This document shows positions 5,555-9,512 of a stretch of 9,512 nucleotides of DNA, piece by piece. The stretch lies in assembly GCA_031384695.1 (NCBI GenBank), contig JANNAV010000178.1, positions 1-9,512 of the forward strand. The letters are read 5' to 3'. The stretch comes from JANNAV01 sp031384695 (GTDB lineage Bacteria; Pseudomonadota; Alphaproteobacteria; Rhodobacterales; Rhodobacteraceae). Position numbers and translations under genes: made by a program. The notes under the pieces are model-generated. The model saw only the letters and a program-made list of their open reading frames with translations, was not told the DNA's origin and made no database searches. The first letter of the stretch is position 1. Every line of letters starts with the position of its first letter.

Positions 5555-8500
5555 ATGAAAATCGAGCGGCACTTCACGACGGAATCCACGGGCGCTTATG
5601 GGGCTATCGGTTTTTCGGTGACCACTTCGGAGATTCGCAATCCAGACGGCACGGTTGTGTTCCGCAACGAGGCCGTTGAGGTGCCGGATGGCTGGAGCCA
5701 GGTGGCATCGGACGTTCTGGCACAGAAATATTTCCGCAAAGCAGGCGTGCCCGCGCGGATGAAGCGGATCAGGGAAAAGGGCATGCCGGAGTTTCTCTGG
5801 CGGTCGGTTCCCGATGAGGCCGAACTGGCCAAGCTGCCCGAGGCGCTGCGGTTTGTTGGCGAAACCTCGGCCAAGCAGGTGTTCGACCGTCTGGCAGGGG
5901 CCTGGGCGTATTGGGGCTGGAAGGGCGGATATTTCACCACCGAAGCCGACGCGCGCGCCTATTATGACGAGATGCGGTTCATGCTGGCGCGCCAGATGGC
6001 GGCACCCAACAGCCCGCAGTGGTTCAACACCGGCCTGCACTGGGCTTACGGGGTCGATGGCCCGGCGCAGGGGCATTATTATGTCGATCATTTCAGCGGC
6101 AAGCTGACGAAATCGGAGTCTGCCTACGAGCACCCGCAACCGCATGCCTGCTTTATCCAATCGGTGAAGGATGATCTGGTGGGGGATGGCGGCATCATGG
6201 ATCTGTGGGTTCGTGAGGCGCGTTTGTTCAAGTATGGCTCGGGCACCGGCACTAATTTCTCAAGCCTGCGCGGCGAGGGGGAGCGGCTTTCGGGCGGCGG
6301 CAAATCTTCGGGGCTGATGGGATTTCTGAAGATCGGCGACCGGGCGGCGGGGGCGATAAAATCGGGCGGCACCACGCGGCGGGCCGCGAAAATGGTGATC
6401 TGCGATATGGATCACCCCGATGTCGAGGCCTTTGTGAACTGGAAGGTGATCGAAGAGCAGAAGGTTGCCGCACTGGTTGCCGGTTCCAAATCGCATGAGG
6501 CGCGGCTGAACGAGTTGTTTGCGGCGATCAAAGCCTGGGACGGCTCGATGCAGGATGCAACCGATCCGGCCAAGAATCCGGCCTTGAAAGCCGCGATCAG
6601 GGCGGCGAAAAAGGCAATGATCCCCGATACCTATACCTTCCGTATTTTGCAGTATGCGCGGCAGGGATTCACCTCGATCGAGTTTCCGACCTACGATACC
6701 GACTGGGATTCAGAAGCCTATATCACCGTCTCGGGGCAGAACTCGAACAACTCGGTGCGGGTGACTGATGCGTTCTTGCAGGCGGTGAAGGATGATGCGG
6801 ATTGGGCGTTGATCCGCCGGACCGATGGCAAGGTGGCCAAAACCATCAAGGCGCGCGATCTTTGGGATCAGGTGGGCCATGCCGCCTGGGCCTGCGCCGA
6901 TCCCGGCATCCAGTTTCACGACACGGTGAACGCCTGGCACACCTGCCCGGAAGATGGTGCGATCCGGGGATCAAACCCCTGTTCGGAATATATGTTCCTT
7001 GATGATACCGCGTGCAACCTGGCGTCGATGAACCTGCTGACCTTCTTCAGGAACGGCAAGTTTGACAGCGAGGCCTATATCCATGCCACGCGGCTTTGGA
7101 CGGTGACCTTGGAAATCTCGGTGATGATGGCGCAGTTCCCATCGAAAGAGATTGCGCAACTGTCATTTGATTTCCGCACCCTGGGGCTTGGTTACGCCAA
7201 TATCGGCGGGCTGTTGATGAACATGGGCCTTGGCTATGACAGCATCGAGGGCCGGGCGCTGTGCGGGGCGCTGACGGCGCTGATGACGGGGGTTTCCTAT
7301 GCGACGTCGGCCGAAATGGCGGCGGAACTTGGGGCGTTTTCGGGCTATGCGCGCAACGCGGCGCATATGCTACGGGTGATCCGCAATCACCGGGCGGCGG
7401 CTTATGGCAAAACCGTGGGCTATGAGGCGCTGAACGTCAATCCGGTGGCGCTGGATCACGCCAATTGCCCGGATCAGACGCTGGTGACGCTGGCCAAATC
7501 GGCCTGGGACGAGGCGCTGACGCGGGGCGAGGCGCATGGGTTCCGCAATGCACAAACCACGGTGATCGCCCCCACCGGCACCATCGGATTGGTGATGGAC
7601 TGCGATACGACGGGCATCGAGCCGGATTTCGCGCTGGTGAAGTTCAAGAAACTTGCCGGTGGCGGGTATTTCAAGATCATCAACCAATCGGTTCCGGCGG
7701 CGCTGGAAAAGCTGGGCTATTCCACGGCGCAGGCGGCGGAAATGGTGGCGCATGCGGTGGGCCACGGCTCCATCGGCAATTGCCCGGGGATCAACACCAC
7801 CTCGCTGATCGGGCACGGCTTTGGGGCGCGCGAGTTGGAAAAGATCGAGGCGGCGCTGCCGTCGGCGTTCGATATCCGGTTTGTGTTCAACCAATGGACG
7901 ATTGGCGAGGATTTCTGCAAGAAAACCCTCGGGATACCTGCGGAAAAGCTGAACGATCCTACCTTTGATCTGTTGCGCCATCTCGGATTTACCAAGGCGC
8001 AGATCGAGGCCGCGAACAACCATGTCTGTGGCACCATGACCCTGGAGGACGCGCCTTTCCTGAAGAAAGAGCACTATTCGGTGTTTGATTGCGCCAACCC
8101 CTGCGGCAAGACCGGCAAACGGTTTCTGTCGGTGGAAAGCCATATTCACATGATGGCGGCGGCGCAGTCGTTCATCTCCGGCGCCATCTCGAAGACCATC
8201 AACATGCCGAACAATGCCACCATCGAGGAAACCCTTGCGGCCTATGAGTTGTCGTGGTCGCTTGGCATCAAGGCCAACGCGCTTTACCGCGATGGATCGA
8301 AGCTGAGCCAGCCTTTGGCCTCGGCTTTGGTGGAGGATGACGAGGAAGCGGCAGAGGTGATGGCCTCGGGGTCGGCGCAGGAAAAGGCCGTGGTGATGGC
8401 CGAGAAGATCGTCGAGAAGATCATCATCAAGGAGATCATTCGCACCAACCGCGAAAAGCTGCCCGAGCGGCGCAAGGGTTACACGCAAAAGGCCATCGTC

Positions 8501-9241
8501 GGCGGGCATAAGGTGTATCTGCGCACCGGCGAATATGTTGACGGGCGGCTGGGCGAAATATTCATCGACATGCACAAGGAAGGGGCGGGGTTCCGCGCCA
8601 TGATGAACAATTTCGCCATCGCGATTTCGGTTGGTCTGCAATACGGGGTGCCGCTTGAGGAATATGTGGAGGCGTTCACCTTCACCCGGTTCGAGCCTGC
8701 GGGCATGGTTCAGGGCAACGACTCGGTAAAGAATGCCACCTCTATTCTGGATTATATCTTCCGCGAACTGGCGATCTCGTATCTGGACCGCACCGACCTT
8801 GCGCATGTGAAGCCGACGGGGGCGGCGTTTGATGATCTTGGGCGCGGCGATATCGAAGGCAAGCGCAACTTTGCCGAGGTGTCGGATCAGGCGGCGACGC
8901 GGGGGCTTGAGGTGCTGAAACAGATCAGTTCCACCGGCTATCTGCGCAAGCGGCTGCCGTCGGAACTGGTGGCTTTGCAAGGCGGGATGGGGGCCACGGC
9001 GCTGGCCAATGGCACCGATCCGGTATCGGCGCTGAACATGCTGATCCCGCAGGGCTATGGGGCCCAAAGCTATGGTGCGACGGCGCTGGCCACCGGCACG
9101 GTGAGCATGGATGCGCGGGTGAAGGCTAAGATGCAGGGCTATGAGGGCGACCCGTGTGGCGAGTGCGGCAATTACACGCTGGTGCGCAACGGCACCTGCA
9201 TGAAGTGCAACACCTGCGGCGGGACCAGCGGCTGTTCGTGA
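5555..9241 (+). CDS. nrdJ: Vitamin B12-dependent (class II) ribonucleotide reductase
   Basis: Reduces ribonucleotides to deoxyribonucleotides using an adenosylcobalamin-derived thiyl radical, without oxygen dependence; cytoplasmic. The protein is 1228 aa, matching the large NrdJ of alphaproteobacteria. Visible hallmarks: the redox cysteine Cys199 in HPQPHACFIQ; KYGSGTGTNFS (227-236); GQNSNNSVRVT (394-404). The finger loop SNPCSE has Asn474, radical-bearing Cys476 and Glu478, and the partner Cys487 lies in DDTACNLAS. APTGTIG is at 672-678. A TSCPD-type domain covers roughly 970-1080, and a C-terminal cysteine cluster (1201, 1204, 1215, 1218, 1221, 1227) ends in TSGCS, thought to bind zinc and relay electrons. 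No N-terminal ATP-cone is visible. I chose ATG 5555 because MKIERHFTTES is the family N-terminus, and AGGGA stands 8 nt upstream. The frame runs open 103 codons further upstream with no recognisable protein. It stands alone, with an NrdR-like site upstream and a terminator downstream. Confidence 0.98.
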   Translation: MKIERHFTTESTGAYGAIGFSVTTSEIRNPDGTVVFRNEAVEVPDGWSQVASDVLAQKYFRKAGVPARMKRIREKGMPEFLWRSVPDEAELAKLPEALRFVGETSAKQVFDRLAGAWAYWGWKGGYFTTEADARAYYDEMRFMLARQMAAPNSPQWFNTGLHWAYGVDGPAQGHYYVDHFSGKLTKSESAYEHPQPHACFIQSVKDDLVGDGGIMDLWVREARLFKYGSGTGTNFSSLRGEGERLSGGGKSSGLMGFLKIGDRAAGAIKSGGTTRRAAKMVICDMDHPDVEAFVNWKVIEEQKVAALVAGSKSHEARLNELFAAIKAWDGSMQDATDPAKNPALKAAIRAAKKAMIPDTYTFRILQYARQGFTSIEFPTYDTDWDSEAYITVSGQNSNNSVRVTDAFLQAVKDDADWALIRRTDGKVAKTIKARDLWDQVGHAAWACADPGIQFHDTVNAWHTCPEDGAIRGSNPCSEYMFLDDTACNLASMNLLTFFRNGKFDSEAYIHATRLWTVTLEISVMMAQFPSKEIAQLSFDFRTLGLGYANIGGLLMNMGLGYDSIEGRALCGALTALMTGVSYATSAEMAAELGAFSGYARNAAHMLRVIRNHRAAAYGKTVGYEALNVNPVALDHANCPDQTLVTLAKSAWDEALTRGEAHGFRNAQTTVIAPTGTIGLVMDCDTTGIEPDFALVKFKKLAGGGYFKIINQSVPAALEKLGYSTAQAAEMVAHAVGHGSIGNCPGINTTSLIGHGFGARELEKIEAALPSAFDIRFVFNQWTIGEDFCKKTLGIPAEKLNDPTFDLLRHLGFTKAQIEAANNHVCGTMTLEDAPFLKKEHYSVFDCANPCGKTGKRFLSVESHIHMMAAAQSFISGAISKTINMPNNATIEETLAAYELSWSLGIKANALYRDGSKLSQPLASALVEDDEEAAEVMASGSAQEKAVVMAEKIVEKIIIKEIIRTNREKLPERRKGYTQKAIVGGHKVYLRTGEYVDGRLGEIFIDMHKEGAGFRAMMNNFAIAISVGLQYGVPLEEYVEAFTFTRFEPAGMVQGNDSVKNATSILDYIFRELAISYLDRTDLAHVKPTGAAFDDLGRGDIEGKRNFAEVSDQAATRGLEVLKQISSTGYLRKRLPSELVALQGGMGATALANGTDPVSALNMLIPQGYGAQSYGATALATGTVSMDARVKAKMQGYEGDPCGECGNYTLVRNGTCMKCNTCGGTSGCS

Positions 9242-9262
9242 TCCGGCGGCGATAAACCCCGC

Positions 9263-9300
9263 AATGCCGGCATGATTTCTGATCGTGCCGGCGTTTTCTT
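9263..9300 (+). terminator. Intrinsic terminator of nrdJ
   Basis: Arms 9266-9276 (GCCGGCATGAT) and 9282-9292 (ATCGTGCCGGC) pair over 11 positions with one G-T wobble around a 5-nt loop (TTCTG). The stem can be lengthened by A-T and wobble pairs outward, and GTTTTCTT (9293-9300) follows. It begins about 20 bp after the nrdJ stop. Confidence 0.88.
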
Positions 9301-9377
9301 GGGTGAAATCTGAAAGCGGCGCGAGACAGGGCGCAGGCCACCAACTATGCGTTAAGCGTTGATCTGCACTGGAAATT

Positions 9378-9452
9378 TGGCTGGGGCGCCAGGATTCGAA
9401 CCTGGGTATGTCGGTACCAAAAACCGATGCCTTACCGCTTGGCGACGCCCCA
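9378..9452 (-). tRNA. tRNA-Gln (anticodon TTG)
   Basis: Read on the minus strand this is a complete 75-nt cloverleaf. The acceptor stem is TGGGGCG/CGCCCCA, with the T1-A72 pair typical of bacterial tRNA-Gln. The D-arm is GCC-AAGCGGTAA-GGC; the anticodon arm is TCGGT/ACCGA around TTTTGGT, giving TTG (plus-strand 9418-9420). The variable loop is 5 nt and the T-arm is CCAGG-TTCGAAT-CCTGG. G is the discriminator, and an encoded CCA ends the gene. It closely resembles E. coli tRNA-Gln. The gene is convergent with nrdJ, whose terminator lies 77 bp away. Confidence 0.98.
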
Positions 9453-9462
9453 ACTGCGAGGG

Positions 9463-9491
9463 TGTTTAGCGAAGCGGCTGCATGGCTGCAA
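9463..9491 (-). promoter_or_regulatory. Candidate promoter of the tRNA-Gln gene
   Basis: On the minus strand TTGCAG (plus 9486-9491) and TAAACA (plus 9463-9468) are 17 bp apart, and the -10 ends 10 nt before the first tRNA base. The -35 matches four of six consensus bases and the -10 about three. Placement is right for a tRNA gene, but the match is modest. Confidence 0.4.
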
Positions 9492-9512
9492 GGGGGTAAT
9501 CGGGAAATTATC

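Noticed and set aside
5197..5589. 130-codon minus-strand open frame in the gap before nrdJ
   Set aside because: It overlaps the nrdJ start and the putative promoter, has no evident ribosome site, and its translation resembles no family I know.
7370..9067. 565-codon open frame antisense to nrdJ
   Set aside because: It lies opposite strongly conserved NrdJ sequence. Its translation is rich in Arg, His and Gln, as expected from the antisense of GC-biased codons, and it has no recognisable domain.
1..9512. Mobile elements, CRISPR arrays, toxin-antitoxin or defence genes
   Set aside because: No transposase or integrase, terminal inverted repeats, spaced direct-repeat arrays or small paired genes were found; no target-site-like duplication of the tRNA 3' end was seen within the window.

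Overview
The window looks like ordinary chromosome from an alphaproteobacterium, most likely the Rhodobacteraceae (Rhodobacter/Paracoccus/Roseobacter relatives). The grounds are GC-rich coding sequence with strong third-position GC bias, a Fur protein of the alphaproteobacterial Mur type, a long class II NrdJ opening with MKIERHFT, and the general look of all the proteins. This assignment comes from family recognition, not from a search.

Layout. Positions 1-2139 (+) hold the 3' part of a two-gene catabolic operon: an NAD(P)-dependent aldehyde dehydrogenase cut by the window edge, and a 3-hydroxyisobutyrate-dehydrogenase-family oxidoreductase that overlaps it by 4 bases (ATGA). It converges on enolase (eno, -), and a strong 13-bp hairpin at 2193-2221 separates them. 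Upstream of eno, on the same strand, is a Fur/Mur metalloregulator. The 132-bp gap between fur and eno contains a near-palindrome, GTTAGCGCTGAC, that looks like a LacI-family operator. A DMT/EamA-type transporter is divergent from fur. A 476-bp gap follows, which includes a candidate promoter overlapping an NrdR-box-like palindrome and then a leader of about 170 nt. After it comes nrdJ, the adenosylcobalamin-dependent ribonucleotide reductase (1228 codons), which ends at a clear intrinsic terminator. A tRNA-Gln(TTG) gene on the minus strand closes the window.

How the genes fit together. The first two genes probably oxidise an alcohol/semialdehyde intermediate in one pathway whose substrate cannot be read from the sequence. 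eno (glycolysis/gluconeogenesis), fur/mur (metal homeostasis), nrdJ (dNTP synthesis) and the tRNA are housekeeping genes that appear to be neighbours rather than one functional system.

I see no mobile element, CRISPR array, toxin-antitoxin, phage or defence gene, and nothing I would call a new multi-gene system. The observations most worth checking are regulatory: the NrdR-type site on the nrdJ promoter, mutually exclusive pairings over the nrdJ ribosome binding site, and the operator-like palindrome in front of eno.
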